From assembly GCF_030412785.1 (NCBI RefSeq), contig NZ_CP125295.1, positions 1,984,001-2,048,000 of the forward strand: a stretch of 64,000 nt of DNA, given 5' to 3'. Position numbers and translations under genes: made by a program. Positions 50,443 to 58,960 of this stretch are shown in pieces; within the stretch, counting starts at the first letter, position 1; the number at the start of each line of letters is the position of its first letter. Under the pieces are notes generated by a model. That model did not search any database. It was not told the DNA's origin and was given only the letters and a program-made list of their open reading frames with translations. The DNA comes from Paraburkholderia sabiae (lineage in GTDB: Bacteria > Pseudomonadota > Gammaproteobacteria > Burkholderiales > Burkholderiaceae).

Positions 50443-50571
50443 ATGCAACAAGCTACGACCGCCGCCGTCCCGTCCACGAGCTGGCTTTCGCGTCTGCGCG
50501 AGCTCGCCATCCGCGCCGTCGACCTGCATCTGCAGCACTGCGCCGTTCTGGCTGAAGCGTATCGCCGCTAA
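50443..50571 (+). CDS. 42-residue small protein
   Basis: The protein starts MQQATTAAVPSTSW and continues with an amphipathic Arg/Leu helix (LSRLRELAIRAVDLHLQHCA), ending AEAYRR. A good ribosome site (AAGGAGT) lies at the right distance, a promoter with operator repeats lies upstream, and a strong terminator follows 12 bp after the stop. This makes it a complete, self-standing gene despite its size. No family is recognised; a DNA- or membrane-associated helix is possible. Confidence 0.65.
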   Translation: MQQATTAAVPSTSWLSRLRELAIRAVDLHLQHCAVLAEAYRR

Positions 50572-50582
50572 GCATTTCGCAT

Positions 50583-50617
50583 AAAAAGGGAGTACGGATT
50601 CGTACTCCCTTTTTTTA
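50583..50617. terminator. Bidirectional rho-independent terminator
   Basis: GGGAGTACG (50588-50596), loop GATT, CGTACTCCC (50601-50609), followed by eight T residues. A run of A before the stem gives a T run on the minus strand too, serving the convergent LysE gene. Confidence 0.88.
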
Positions 50618-50651
50618 TCGACGCTCGTTGCGCCTCATCATCGCGCGGTTG

Positions 50652-51290
50652 TCAGATACCCGCCTTGTTCGCCGCGAAGATCAGCCGCAGCCCAAGCGCC
50701 GCGATCGCGCCCGCCGCAATCCTGTCGATCCACGTCTTCGCGCGCAGATAGACTTCGCGCGGCCGACGGCTCGAGAAACACAGCGCAACGATCGTGTACC
50801 AGCCGAACTCGACCGCGAAAACCAGCGGCGGCAGCACGAAGTAGCACCACACGGGCGGATGCTGTGGCAACAGTGCCGCAAAGATACTGCCGTACCAGAT
50901 CGCCGTCTTCGGATTGCTGAGCTGCGTTGTCAGGCCGACCAGGAATGACTTCTTCGCGCTGCGGCCGTGTGCGTCGCCCGAATTGTCCATCGCGATCGGG
51001 TGCGCGGCGCCGCGCCAGATCTTCGACGCCATATAGATCAGATACAGGCCGCCCGCCACTTTCAGGCCGATATACAGCCATTCGACGGCCACCAGCAGCG
51101 TATAAAGCCCGGCGAGCGCAATGCCGCCGAAGAAAATCCCGCCGATACCCATACCCAGCGCCGTCGACAATCCATCGCCGCGAGACAGGCTGATCGAGTT
51201 TCGCGCGACGAGCACGAAGCTCGGGCCGGGAATCATCGCGCCGAGCAACAACGCGACGAGAATGGCGAATACAGCGGCGGATGCGGACAT
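50652..51290 (-). CDS. LysE/RhtB-family amino-acid exporter
   Basis: This 212-residue protein has about six TM segments. It starts MSASAAVFAILVALLLGAMI followed by PGPSFVLVARNS, the family's GPxxxxVxxxs motif, and shows GLTTQLSNPKTAIWYGSIFA, the NPK signature of RhtB/LysE proteins. It exports an amino acid or derivative; which one is unknown. It is convergent with the 42-residue gene and ends at the shared terminator. Confidence 0.9.
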   Translation of the reverse strand: MSASAAVFAILVALLLGAMIPGPSFVLVARNSISLSRGDGLSTALGMGIGGIFFGGIALAGLYTLLVAVEWLYIGLKVAGGLYLIYMASKIWRGAAHPIAMDNSGDAHGRSAKKSFLVGLTTQLSNPKTAIWYGSIFAALLPQHPPVWCYFVLPPLVFAVEFGWYTIVALCFSSRRPREVYLRAKTWIDRIAAGAIAALGLRLIFAANKAGI

Positions 51291-51408
51291 CGAACGGTCT
51301 CCTTGATGACAACTTTCGACGCAAAGTGCGTCGGAACGGACGCGCGTCTGCCGCAAGAATAGAGGCAACAGAAAAGCCCTGCAACGCGCGCGCCGTCGAA
51401 CTCGCGTA

Positions 51409-52188
51409 TCAGCCTGGTGCGAGCGACTGCGACAGCGCGATCAGATTGACAGGCACAAGGCGGATCAACCCGCCGCGCGGACTGTCGATATCCGCGATCA
51501 GCGCGAACGACAGCCCGATCACGATCGGCAGGACCAGCAGCACGGCATTGCGTTTGATTTGCCCGCGCGTGCCGTAGCCAATCATCACGTTGCAGAACAG
51601 GCCGATCGCCAGCATCAGCGACCACGCCGCGACGGGAATGTGATTCCACCACGAGGCCTGCGTATAGCCCTGCGTATTGATCACGTCGTTCATGCCCGAC
51701 ACGGCAAGCGCGATCACGGGCGTCTGCCGCTCGACGGCGACGTTGCGCACGGCCGTCCAGAGTTCCGTTTCGAGCTGGTTCGTCGCCGCATTGACCCGCG
51801 CGATGCTGTCGTCGTCCAGAGCCTGATAGTAGTGGATGCGCTGATCGAGATAACGGCGCAGCAAGGTCTGCACGCGTTGCGCATCGGTATCGGGCAGCAG
51901 TCCGGCGCGCAGATACTCCGTGCCGATCGCGTTGGCTTCTTCTTCCTCGTAGTTCTTGCGCTGGTCGTACCGGCTGACCGCCATCGAAAACGTAAAGCCG
52001 ATCATCAGCGCGAGCAGCGTGAGCGTCGCGGCCTGCACGACGTTGAATTCGTCGCGTGCTTCGTCGTGGGCTTCGTCTGAAATTTGCCGGTGCCTGCGCA
52101 TCAGCGCCGCGCCGGCGTAGGCGCCAATCGACATCGCGACGAACGCCACGATGAACAGGAACAGCGGGTGTCTGAGCGGCGAGGGCAT
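51409..52188 (-). CDS. DUF4239-like (bestrophin-like) membrane protein
   Basis: This 259-residue protein starts at ATG 52188 behind GGAGAC. There are two TM helices near the N-terminus (HPLFLFIVAFVAMSIGAYAG and LTLLALMIGFTFSMA, separated by a charged stretch). A long soluble helical part follows (NYEEEEANAIGTEYLRAGLL), then two C-terminal TM helices (IPVAAWSLMLAIGLF; VLLVLPIVIGLSFALI). The NYEEEANAIGT motif is typical of DUF4239-like proteins, whose function is not known. An anion channel role has been guessed from distant similarity. Confidence 0.72.
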   Translation of the reverse strand: MPSPLRHPLFLFIVAFVAMSIGAYAGAALMRRHRQISDEAHDEARDEFNVVQAATLTLLALMIGFTFSMAVSRYDQRKNYEEEEANAIGTEYLRAGLLPDTDAQRVQTLLRRYLDQRIHYYQALDDDSIARVNAATNQLETELWTAVRNVAVERQTPVIALAVSGMNDVINTQGYTQASWWNHIPVAAWSLMLAIGLFCNVMIGYGTRGQIKRNAVLLVLPIVIGLSFALIADIDSPRGGLIRLVPVNLIALSQSLAPG

Positions 52189-52343
52189 CTGCACGTCTCC
52201 GGTTCGATTGCGGTGGGGCAACAGGAAAGAGAACGGGAACGGCCTGAACGAGCGCGGCATGAACGCGCCACTGCGACGCCATTCTCCAATAGGCAATGGG
52301 TCGCTTGCAAGACGGCCACGGGACCGATTGATAAAGTAGCGCG

Positions 52344-53165
52344 ATGGACGAAAACGAACGAATCAGGCGCGCCGTGTCATGGCTGCGCGAAGCGGATGGC
52401 TTGCTGGTGACGGCGGGCGCGGGGATGGGCGTCGATTCAGGCTTGCCTGATTATCGCGGCGCGGAGGGATTCTGGCGCGCGTATCCCGCGTTGAAGCAGC
52501 ATCGCCTGACCTTTCAGGACATGGCGAATCCGCGCGTGATGGCGCTGCATCCGCGGCTGTGCTGGGGCTTCTATGGACATCGGCTCGATCTGTACCGGCG
52601 CACCGTGCCGCACGCGGGATTCGACATGCTGCGCCGATGGGCCCAAGACATGCCGCGTGGCATCGCTGCGTTCACCAGCAACGTCGATGGACAGTTCCAG
52701 GCAGCGGGTTTCGACGATGCATCGGTAGCCGAATGCCACGGTTCGATCCACATGCTGCAATGCTCGGAAGTCTGCCACGACGGCCTGTGGCGTGCGGACG
52801 ACGTGCAACCCGTCGTCGACGAATCGACCTGCGAACTCGTGAGCGAGCTGCCGCGCTGCCCCGAATGCGGTGCCGTCGCGCGGCCCAACATCCTGATGTT
52901 CGGCGACTACGACTGGATCGCATTGCGCACGGAACAGCAGGAAGCGCGTCTGCACGCATGGCTGCGGACCGTCGAGCAACTCGTCGTGATCGAAATCGGC
53001 GCGGGCAAGGCAATTCCGACCGTGCGGTATTTCAGCGAGCAAAACGGACCGCGCGTGATCCGCATCAATCCACGCGACTTCGGCATTGCGCCGCATCATG
53101 GCATCGGGCTCGCGCGCGGCGGGGTCGAGGGTCTCCGGCTGCTCGATCAGGCGATGCGGGGATAG
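52344..53165 (+). CDS. Sir2-family NAD-dependent deacylase
   Basis: This 273-residue protein has TAGAGMGVDSGLPDYRG (NAD loop), FTSNVDGQ (TQNxD-like, changed to TSNVD), catalytic His132 in ECHGSIH, and Cys140/Cys144 and Cys172/Cys175 for zinc (C-x3-C, C-x2-C spacing). It shows PNILMFGDYDW in place of the classical PxVVxFGE. It should remove acyl groups from lysine with NAD+. The altered motifs place it in a divergent sirtuin branch. It is divergent from the DUF4239-like gene. Confidence 0.88.
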   Translation: MDENERIRRAVSWLREADGLLVTAGAGMGVDSGLPDYRGAEGFWRAYPALKQHRLTFQDMANPRVMALHPRLCWGFYGHRLDLYRRTVPHAGFDMLRRWAQDMPRGIAAFTSNVDGQFQAAGFDDASVAECHGSIHMLQCSEVCHDGLWRADDVQPVVDESTCELVSELPRCPECGAVARPNILMFGDYDWIALRTEQQEARLHAWLRTVEQLVVIEIGAGKAIPTVRYFSEQNGPRVIRINPRDFGIAPHHGIGLARGGVEGLRLLDQAMRG

Positions 53166-53210
53166 CGGACGGCACGGCATGCACAGTGCCGCCCGAAGCC
53201 CCACGGCTGC

Positions 53211-53567
53211 TTAAACAGCATCCGGCTGCGCATTCCATGCAGGCTCGCGCTGACTGATACGCCGCAGGGCGACGCGTGTCTGCTGCCTGCGTACGATCGA
53301 ACGCGCGGCACGCGTGAGCGCCAGATCGAGTGCACCGCGCCAGTCTCTTGCAATCGACGTCACGACGACGGGCGTCGCATCCGGCGTCTGCACCTGCACC
53401 TGACAGCGTTTGTCGAGTCCGCCACGCGGACCGTTGATGTCGGACAGACTCACGGTTGCCTTCGAAATCAGCCAGTCCATGCGGCGAAACACGAAGCGGA
53501 TGCGTTGGCGCGCGAAGCTGCGCATGCGGACGGCTTCGCGGTCGCGGGACTTGAACAGGACTTGCAT
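53211..53567 (-). CDS. HPF/RaiA-like ribosome-associated protein
   Basis: This 118-residue protein is preceded by a very strong ribosome site (AAGGAGGTG). It starts MQVLFKSRDREAVRMRSFAR, with a beta-alpha-beta-beta-beta-alpha pattern as in RaiA, and CQVQVQTPDATPVVVTSIAR in the middle. HPF/RaiA proteins bind the 30S decoding region and silence ribosomes in starvation. Here the protein lacks the long-HPF C-terminal dimerisation domain. It is highly basic. A housekeeping HPF is usually near rpoN, so this may be a paralogue. Confidence 0.75.
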   Translation of the reverse strand: MQVLFKSRDREAVRMRSFARQRIRFVFRRMDWLISKATVSLSDINGPRGGLDKRCQVQVQTPDATPVVVTSIARDWRGALDLALTRAARSIVRRQQTRVALRRISQREPAWNAQPDAV

Positions 53568-53681
53568 GAGACACCTCCTTCGTGGGTACGGCTCAAGATT
53601 ACGGTGAGGAGGTATGCCGGAAAAAGCAGAAATAATGGAAGTTCAACTTCGGAAAAACCGAACCGTCTGTTTCAACAAAGA

Positions 53682-54566
53682 TCACCCGGGCGCCGCGCCC
53701 AATACCTTCTGCGTCAAAGGATGATGCCGCCCGCGCCGCGACACGATCGCGTGAATTTCCTCCTTCACGTCCGGCGAACGGCCGAGCCAGCGCAAACCGC
53801 GATGCATTGGATCGTTACGTTCCGCGCCGAACGCAGCGAGCGGAAATACGCCCATACCGCGTGAAGCGAATAGCGCCATCAACGCACTGTCTTCGAACTC
53901 GCCCGCAATGCGCGGCCGGATGCCTTCCGCTTCGAACCAGCGATCGAGCCGCGAGCGCAGCGACGAATGGCCCGTCGGCAGCAGCACAGGCAACGAGGCA
54001 AGGCTCTGCGGGAAATGATCGATATGCGTCTTGCGCACGAGCGTGGCCGGCCCGTACCAGTCGATCGGCGACGCGATCAGCCGTTCGCTCGACAGCCGCA
54101 AGTTCGAATTGTGCGGCGCGGGCTGGCTGGACAGCACGAGATCCAGATGGTGATGCGCGAGTTCCGCGAGCAGATCTTCCGCTTCGCCTTCGTGACAGAG
54201 CAGCCGTAACGAGGGCGTGTCCAGAATGTTCGCGAGAATCGCGTGAACGGCCAGCTTCGAAATGCCGTCCGTCAAACCGACTGCAAAACGCGCGACTTTT
54301 CCGCCCGCCGCTTCACGGACGTCGTCGTGCAGTGCGCGGCCCAGCTGAAAAATTTCCTCTGCGCGTGCATAGGCGGCCTGTCCCGCTTCCGTCATCGCGA
54401 CGCCGCGTCCTGACGGTTTCAGCAGCTGATGTCCCAGCGATTTTTCCAGTTCGCGCACCTGCGCACTGATGGTCTGCACCGCCATGTCGAGCCGTTCGGC
54501 GGCGCGCGCAAAGCCGCCTTCCTTCACGACAACCCAGAAATAGTGCAAGTGCCGGTAATTGAGCAT
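53682..54566 (-). CDS. LysR-family regulator, NhaR-like
   Basis: This 294-residue protein starts at ATG 54566 (MLNYRHLHYFWVVVKEGGFA). The NhaR-type HTH is RLDMAVQTISAQVRELEKSL, and an effector domain ends GRHHPLTQKVLGAAPG. NhaR responds to Na+/H+ in E. coli; many relatives regulate ion or membrane genes. It is divergent from the terC gene (142-bp spacer), which may be its target. Confidence 0.9.
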   Translation of the reverse strand: MLNYRHLHYFWVVVKEGGFARAAERLDMAVQTISAQVRELEKSLGHQLLKPSGRGVAMTEAGQAAYARAEEIFQLGRALHDDVREAAGGKVARFAVGLTDGISKLAVHAILANILDTPSLRLLCHEGEAEDLLAELAHHHLDLVLSSQPAPHNSNLRLSSERLIASPIDWYGPATLVRKTHIDHFPQSLASLPVLLPTGHSSLRSRLDRWFEAEGIRPRIAGEFEDSALMALFASRGMGVFPLAAFGAERNDPMHRGLRWLGRSPDVKEEIHAIVSRRGRHHPLTQKVLGAAPG

Positions 54567-54708
54567 GCGTGGTCTCACTTCGTAAAAACCGAACCAACCA
54601 TCAGATTAGCACTGGTTTTTCCGAATGCGTAGTCAGGCGATCATCCGTTCTACAGGCTGTGACCCAGTAATCGGCCGCTCAATTTCAACCGGACAAGAAC
54701 GCGCGCAC

Positions 54709-55509
54709 ATGGATTCCCTACTGACACTCGTCGCCGATCCCGCCGCATGGGCTGCACTCGTCACGCTCGTCGTGATGGAAGTGGTGCTCGGCATCGACAA
54801 CCTGATCTTCATTTCCATTCTGAGCAACAGGCTGCCCGAAGCGCAGCGCGCGCGGACCCAGCGCATCGGCATCATGCTGGCGCTGGTGATGCGGCTCGGT
54901 CTGCTCAGCACGGTCGCGTGGATTGCGCGTCTGACGGAGCCCGTATTTTCGGTGTTCGACCATGCGTTTTCGTGGCGCGACCTGATTCTGCTCGCGGGCG
55001 GTCTGTTCCTCGTGTGGAAGGCGACGCGTGAAATGCACCACCACGTGAGCCGCGACGCCGATGGGGTGTCGAACTCCGCGATGGGCGTCGGCGGTCTGAC
55101 GGTGACGGCGGCGATCGGCCAGATTCTCGTGCTCGACCTGGTGTTTTCCGTCGACAGCATCATCACCGCGGTCGGCATGACGGATCACCTGCCCATCATG
55201 TTCATTGCGGTGATCGCGGCTGTCACGGCGATGCTGTTCGCAGCGCGTCCGCTGTCGAAGTTCATCGAACGCAATCCGACCATCGTCACGCTGGCGCTGA
55301 GCTTCCTGCTGGTGATCGCGATGACGCTGATTGCGGAGGGTTTCGGCTCGCACGTGCCGAAGGGCTACATCTACGCGGCGATGGCTTTCGCGGGCTTCGT
55401 CGAAGGTATGAACATGCTGGCGCGCCGCCGGAAGGTCAGGCGCGAGCTGAAGGCGGCGGGTGCGTCTGCCGTCGGCACCGAAAAAGAAGGTTCGGCTTTC
55501 TCGAACTAA
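54709..55509 (+). CDS. TerC/Alx-family membrane protein
   Basis: This 266-residue protein starts at ATG 54709 ([14 protein letters not shown]). Eight or so hydrophobic helices can be counted, with the conserved [14 protein letters not shown] and the matching second-half [16 protein letters not shown], each with an acidic residue in a membrane helix that can bind metal. TerC/YgjT-type proteins export manganese or help insert metal into exported proteins. No yybP-ykoY riboswitch was recognised upstream. A zf-TFIIB gene follows 66 bp later. Confidence 0.88.
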   Translation: MDSLLTLVADPAAWAALVTLVVMEVVLGIDNLIFISILSNRLPEAQRARTQRIGIMLALVMRLGLLSTVAWIARLTEPVFSVFDHAFSWRDLILLAGGLFLVWKATREMHHHVSRDADGVSNSAMGVGGLTVTAAIGQILVLDLVFSVDSIITAVGMTDHLPIMFIAVIAAVTAMLFAARPLSKFIERNPTIVTLALSFLLVIAMTLIAEGFGSHVPKGYIYAAMAFAGFVEGMNMLARRRKVRRELKAAGASAVGTEKEGSAFSN

Positions 55510-55575
55510 AGGAAGCGTTTCGGGAGCGGCGACCCAAACCGCCGCTCCGTACTTGAACACGAAAGGAGTGATGCA

Positions 55576-55884
55576 ATGAAATGCCCCGTCTGCAAGACCC
55601 CGGATCTGTTGATGACCGAGCGTCAAGGCATCGAGATCGACTACTGTCCGACCTGCCGTGGCGTGTGGCTCGATCGCGGCGAACTCGACAAGCTGCTGAA
55701 CCAGATGCAGAACGACGCGGAGCCCGCATACCGGGGCGACCAGCCCGAGCACGAAGCGCGGCGCGATCAGTCGTGGGGACGTCAACACGATTCGTACGAC
55801 GACGATCGCCGCAAGCACTATGACCCACGGCGCGACCCGCGCCGCAAGAAGAAATCGCTGTTCGACATGTTCGATTTCGATTGA
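55576..55884 (+). CDS. zf-TFIIB zinc-ribbon protein
   Basis: This 102-residue protein has an N-terminal zinc ribbon: MKCPVCKTPDLLMTERQGI and IDYCPTCRGVWLDRGELDKL, the zf-TFIIB signature. A highly charged, Arg/Asp-rich tail follows (DDDRRKHYDPRRDPRRKKKS). The family is uncharacterised. It is probably co-transcribed with the TerC gene 66 bp upstream. Confidence 0.88.
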   Translation: MKCPVCKTPDLLMTERQGIEIDYCPTCRGVWLDRGELDKLLNQMQNDAEPAYRGDQPEHEARRDQSWGRQHDSYDDDRRKHYDPRRDPRRKKKSLFDMFDFD

Positions 55885-55920
55885 GTCGTATGCGGCATGA
55901 ATGACACCAATCCGCGGCTT

Positions 55921-55935
55921 TATAGTAATACTATA
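55921..55935. promoter_or_regulatory. 15-bp AT-rich palindrome
   Basis: TATAGTA-A-TACTATA is a perfect dyad centred at 55928, between the zf-TFIIB and ytfQ genes. Confidence 0.55.
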
Positions 55936-56120
55936 ATCAAAAGATCGATGGCCGCACCGAAACATCGGATCAGATGGTCCCGGAGCGCCCGAAGCGCCTA
56001 TTAGTTTTTCATATCTGCCTAAAACGTGGGAAAAGGCGGCGTCCGCGCCGCCTCTTCCTTCCCTATAGCCTTACGTTTGATGACGCGAACGTGGGGAAAA
56101 CGCTAATCGAAAGCGCGCGA

Positions 56121-56141
56121 AGCCAAACATATAGTTTGGCT
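56121..56141. promoter_or_regulatory. 21-bp palindrome AGCCAAAC/GTTTGGCT
   Basis: AGCCAAAC (56121-56128), spacer ATATA, GTTTGGCT (56134-56141); 8-bp perfect arms. A TATAAG follows at 56141-56146 and may be a -10. A sugar-responsive repressor operator is likely. Confidence 0.55.
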
Positions 56142-56383
56142 ATAAGTAAAAATCAGACGCGCCAGAAACTCCTCGGCAAAGGTCGGGGCGTGTGCGGCGC
56201 GCAAGGTGTCCGCCACGAGCGTGCACGCCTATGCCGGAGACTCTCCGGACTGCGTTTTCCAATGGATTGTCAGTTGCCTGTTTTGCAGCAAGAGTTGGCG
56301 CATGCGTTCGTTCGTCGCGTCCAGGCCGTTGTCGCGCACGCAGGAAAGCAGCGTCTGAGAAAACAACCACATCGGAGACACAC

Positions 56384-57352
56384 ATGAAAGTCGCCACGCG
56401 TCTGATCGCCGGAATGCTTGTTGGAGCGGCGCTCACCGTCGCAGCCAGCGTCAATAGTTTTGCGGGGGATAAGCAGATCACCTTGGGCTTTTCGCAGGTC
56501 GGCGCAGAAAGCGCCTGGCGCACTGCGAATACCGTGTCGGTGAAATCGTCGGCGAAAGATGCCGGCATCAACCTGAAGTTCTCGGACGCGCAGCAGAAGC
56601 AGGAAAACCAGATCAAGGCGATCCGCTCCTTCATCGCGCAGAAGGTCGACGTGATTGCGTTTTCGCCCGTCGTCGAGTCCGGCTGGGAACCCGTGCTGAC
56701 GGAAGCGAAGAACGCGAAAATCCCCGTGATTCTCACGGACCGTTCGATCGACGTGAAAGACAACTCGCTGTACGTGACGATGATCGGCTCGGACTTCCTT
56801 GAAGAAGGCCGCCGCGCAGGTCGCTGGCTCGAAGAGCGCTACAAGAACGAAGCAGGCCCGATCAATATCGCCGAACTGCAGGGCACGGTCGGCAGCGCAC
56901 CCGCGAACGACCGTCATGCCGGTTTGATGGAAGTGATCAAGAACGATCCGAAGTTCAAGATCATCGCATCGCAGAGCGGCGACTTCACGCTCGCGGGCGG
57001 CAAGCAGGTGATGGAGGCGTTTGCGAAGACCTACGGCAAGCAGATCAACGTGGTCTACGCGCATAACGACGACATGGCGCTCGGCGCGATCCAGGCAATG
57101 GAAGAAGCAGGCATCAAGCCCGGCAAGGACGTGAGCGTCGTATCGTTCGACGCGACCAAGGGCGGCTTCGAAGCGATGATCGCCGGCAAGATTAACGTCG
57201 ACGTCGAATGCAGCCCGCTGCTCGGCCCGCAACTGATGACGGCCGTCAAGGATGTCGTGGCAGGCAAGCAACTGCCGAAGCGCATCGTGACGAATGAAAC
57301 CGTGTTCCCGATGAACGTTGCCGCGCAGATTCTGCCGCAGCGCAAGTACTAA
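56384..57352 (+). CDS. ytfQ: Sugar ABC transporter binding protein (YtfQ-like)
   Basis: This 322-residue protein has a signal peptide (cleavage near SFA-GDKQITLGF). A type-I periplasmic binding fold follows, with the YtfQ signature VGAESAWRTANTVSVKSSA, IAFSPVVESGWEPVLTEAK, VYAHNDDMALGAIQAMEEAG and VSVVSFDATKGGFEAMIAGK. YtfQ in E. coli binds galactofuranose. It is first of four ABC genes, and a strong hairpin lies after it. Confidence 0.9.
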   Translation: MKVATRLIAGMLVGAALTVAASVNSFAGDKQITLGFSQVGAESAWRTANTVSVKSSAKDAGINLKFSDAQQKQENQIKAIRSFIAQKVDVIAFSPVVESGWEPVLTEAKNAKIPVILTDRSIDVKDNSLYVTMIGSDFLEEGRRAGRWLEERYKNEAGPINIAELQGTVGSAPANDRHAGLMEVIKNDPKFKIIASQSGDFTLAGGKQVMEAFAKTYGKQINVVYAHNDDMALGAIQAMEEAGIKPGKDVSVVSFDATKGGFEAMIAGKINVDVECSPLLGPQLMTAVKDVVAGKQLPKRIVTNETVFPMNVAAQILPQRKY

Positions 57353-57373
57353 GCCGCTGAGTCGTAGCGACCG

Positions 57374-57405
57374 TCCGGCGCGCCTTGTTAAAAGGGCGCG
57401 CCGGA
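57374..57405 (+). terminator. Intercistronic hairpin after ytfQ
   Basis: TCCGGCGCGCC (57374-57384) pairs with GGCGCGCCGGA (57395-57405), followed by TTTTCC. It probably reduces transcription into ytfR, giving more binding protein than ATPase. Confidence 0.65.
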
Positions 57406-57439
57406 TTTTCCATCACGTGATCGTCACGCTGCTTGTGTC

Positions 57440-58960
57440 ATGCATATGGCCGAACAACCGTTACTCGAAACCATCGGTATCAGCAAGACGTTTCCGGGCG
57501 TGAAGGCGCTGTCGGGCGTCGATTTCCGGCTATTTCCCGGAGAAATCCATTCGTTGATGGGCCAGAACGGCGCGGGTAAATCGACGCTCATCAATGTACT
57601 CACAGGCGTGCACGAACAGGACGCGGGCGAGATCCGTCTCGCCGGCGAGCCCGTGCGTTTCGCCACGCCACTCGAAGCGGAAGCCGCGGGCATCCAGACG
57701 CTTTACCAGGAAATCAATCTCTGCCCGAATCTGTCGGTGGCGGAGAACATTTTCGCGGGCCGTCAGCCGAAGCGGCGCGGTGCGATCGACTGGAAAGCGA
57801 TCCACGCACGCTCGCAGGATGCGCTCGCCGAACTGAACGTGTCGCTCGACGTCACCAAGTCGCTCGATGCGTATCCGATCGCCGTGCAGCAGATGGTTGC
57901 GATCGCGCGCGCGATGTCGGTGAAAGCGCGCGTGCTGATTCTCGACGAACCGACGTCGAGCCTCGACGACGGCGAAGTCGCGCGGCTCTTCGACGTGCTG
58001 CGCAATCTCAAGCAGGCGGGCATCGCGATCCTGTTCGTCACGCACTTTCTCGAACAGACGTACGCGATTTCCGACCGCATCACGGTGATGCGCAACGGCG
58101 TGCGCGAAGGCGAATATCTCGCGAAAGATCTGCCCGTCGAAGAACTCGTTGCGAAGATGGTCGGCCATAACCGGATGTCGGAGCGCCTCAAAGGCGGCGC
58201 GCCGGATACGCCGCAGCAGCACGCGGGCGCCGCGCCATTCCTGTCGATGCAGGGCGTCGCGCGGCGCGGCGTGATGAATCCCATCGATCTCGACGTGCAG
58301 CCCGGCCAGATACTCGGTCTCGCCGGTTTGCTCGGCTCGGGACGCACGGAGACGGCGCGCCTCGTGTTCGGCGTCGACAAGGCGGATACGGGCACGATCA
58401 GCGTCGACGGCAAGAGCACGAAGCTCAGTTCGCCGCACGATGCCGTGCGGCATGGCATCGGCTATTGCCCGGAAGATCGCAAGAAAGAGGGCATCGTCGC
58501 CGCGCTGTCGATCCGCGAGAACATCATCCTCGCGCTGCAGGCGCGGCGCGGCTGGCTGCGCATGATCAGCCGCAAAAAACAGCGTGAAATCGCCGATACG
58601 TATATCGAGCGCCTCGGCATCAAGGCGCACGACGCCGAGCAGCCGATCGGCCTGCTGTCGGGCGGCAACCAGCAGAAAGTGGTGCTCGCGCGCTGGCTCG
58701 CCACCGAGCCGAAGATGCTGATACTCGACGAACCGACGCGCGGCATCGACGTCGCCGCGAAGTTCGAAATCATGGACCGCGTGCTCGCGCTGTGCTCGAA
58801 AGGCCTCGCTATTCTGTTCATTTCGTCGGAAGTGAGCGAGGTGGTGCGCGTGAGCCATCGCATCGCGGTGCTGCGCGACCGGCGCAAGGTCGCGGACGTG
58901 ACGGGCAGTGCGGTATCGGAAGATCAGGTGTACCGGCTGATTGCGGGAGCTAATGAATGA
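57440..58960 (+). CDS. ytfR: Sugar ABC transporter ATPase (YtfR-like)
   Basis: This 506-residue protein has two fused ABC cassettes. The first has Walker A GQNGAGKST and LILDEPTSSLDDGE; the second has GLLGSGRTE, LLSGGNQQKVVLARWL and LILDEPTRGIDVAAKFE. It powers sugar import at the inner membrane. ATG 57440 or 57446 are both possible starts (MHMAEQPL). It overlaps the first permease gene by 4 bp (ATGA). Confidence 0.95.
   Translation: MHMAEQPLLETIGISKTFPGVKALSGVDFRLFPGEIHSLMGQNGAGKSTLINVLTGVHEQDAGEIRLAGEPVRFATPLEAEAAGIQTLYQEINLCPNLSVAENIFAGRQPKRRGAIDWKAIHARSQDALAELNVSLDVTKSLDAYPIAVQQMVAIARAMSVKARVLILDEPTSSLDDGEVARLFDVLRNLKQAGIAILFVTHFLEQTYAISDRITVMRNGVREGEYLAKDLPVEELVAKMVGHNRMSERLKGGAPDTPQQHAGAAPFLSMQGVARRGVMNPIDLDVQPGQILGLAGLLGSGRTETARLVFGVDKADTGTISVDGKSTKLSSPHDAVRHGIGYCPEDRKKEGIVAALSIRENIILALQARRGWLRMISRKKQREIADTYIERLGIKAHDAEQPIGLLSGGNQQKVVLARWLATEPKMLILDEPTRGIDVAAKFEIMDRVLALCSKGLAILFISSEVSEVVRVSHRIAVLRDRRKVADVTGSAVSEDQVYRLIAGANE

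Larger units (their letters stand above)
55885..56383. other. Regulatory region before sugar ABC operon, 499 bp
   Basis: No gene is supported. It contains two AT-rich palindromes listed separately. It also holds the hairpin GGCGGCG/CGCCGCC (56035-56041, 56046-56052) and two copies of AACGTGGG(G)AAAA (near 56023 and 56088). These make it a probable control region for ytfQ. Confidence 0.55.

Noticed and set aside
54567..54708. yybP-ykoY manganese riboswitch before the TerC gene
   Set aside because: The conserved core and terminal motifs of that riboswitch are not present in this short spacer.
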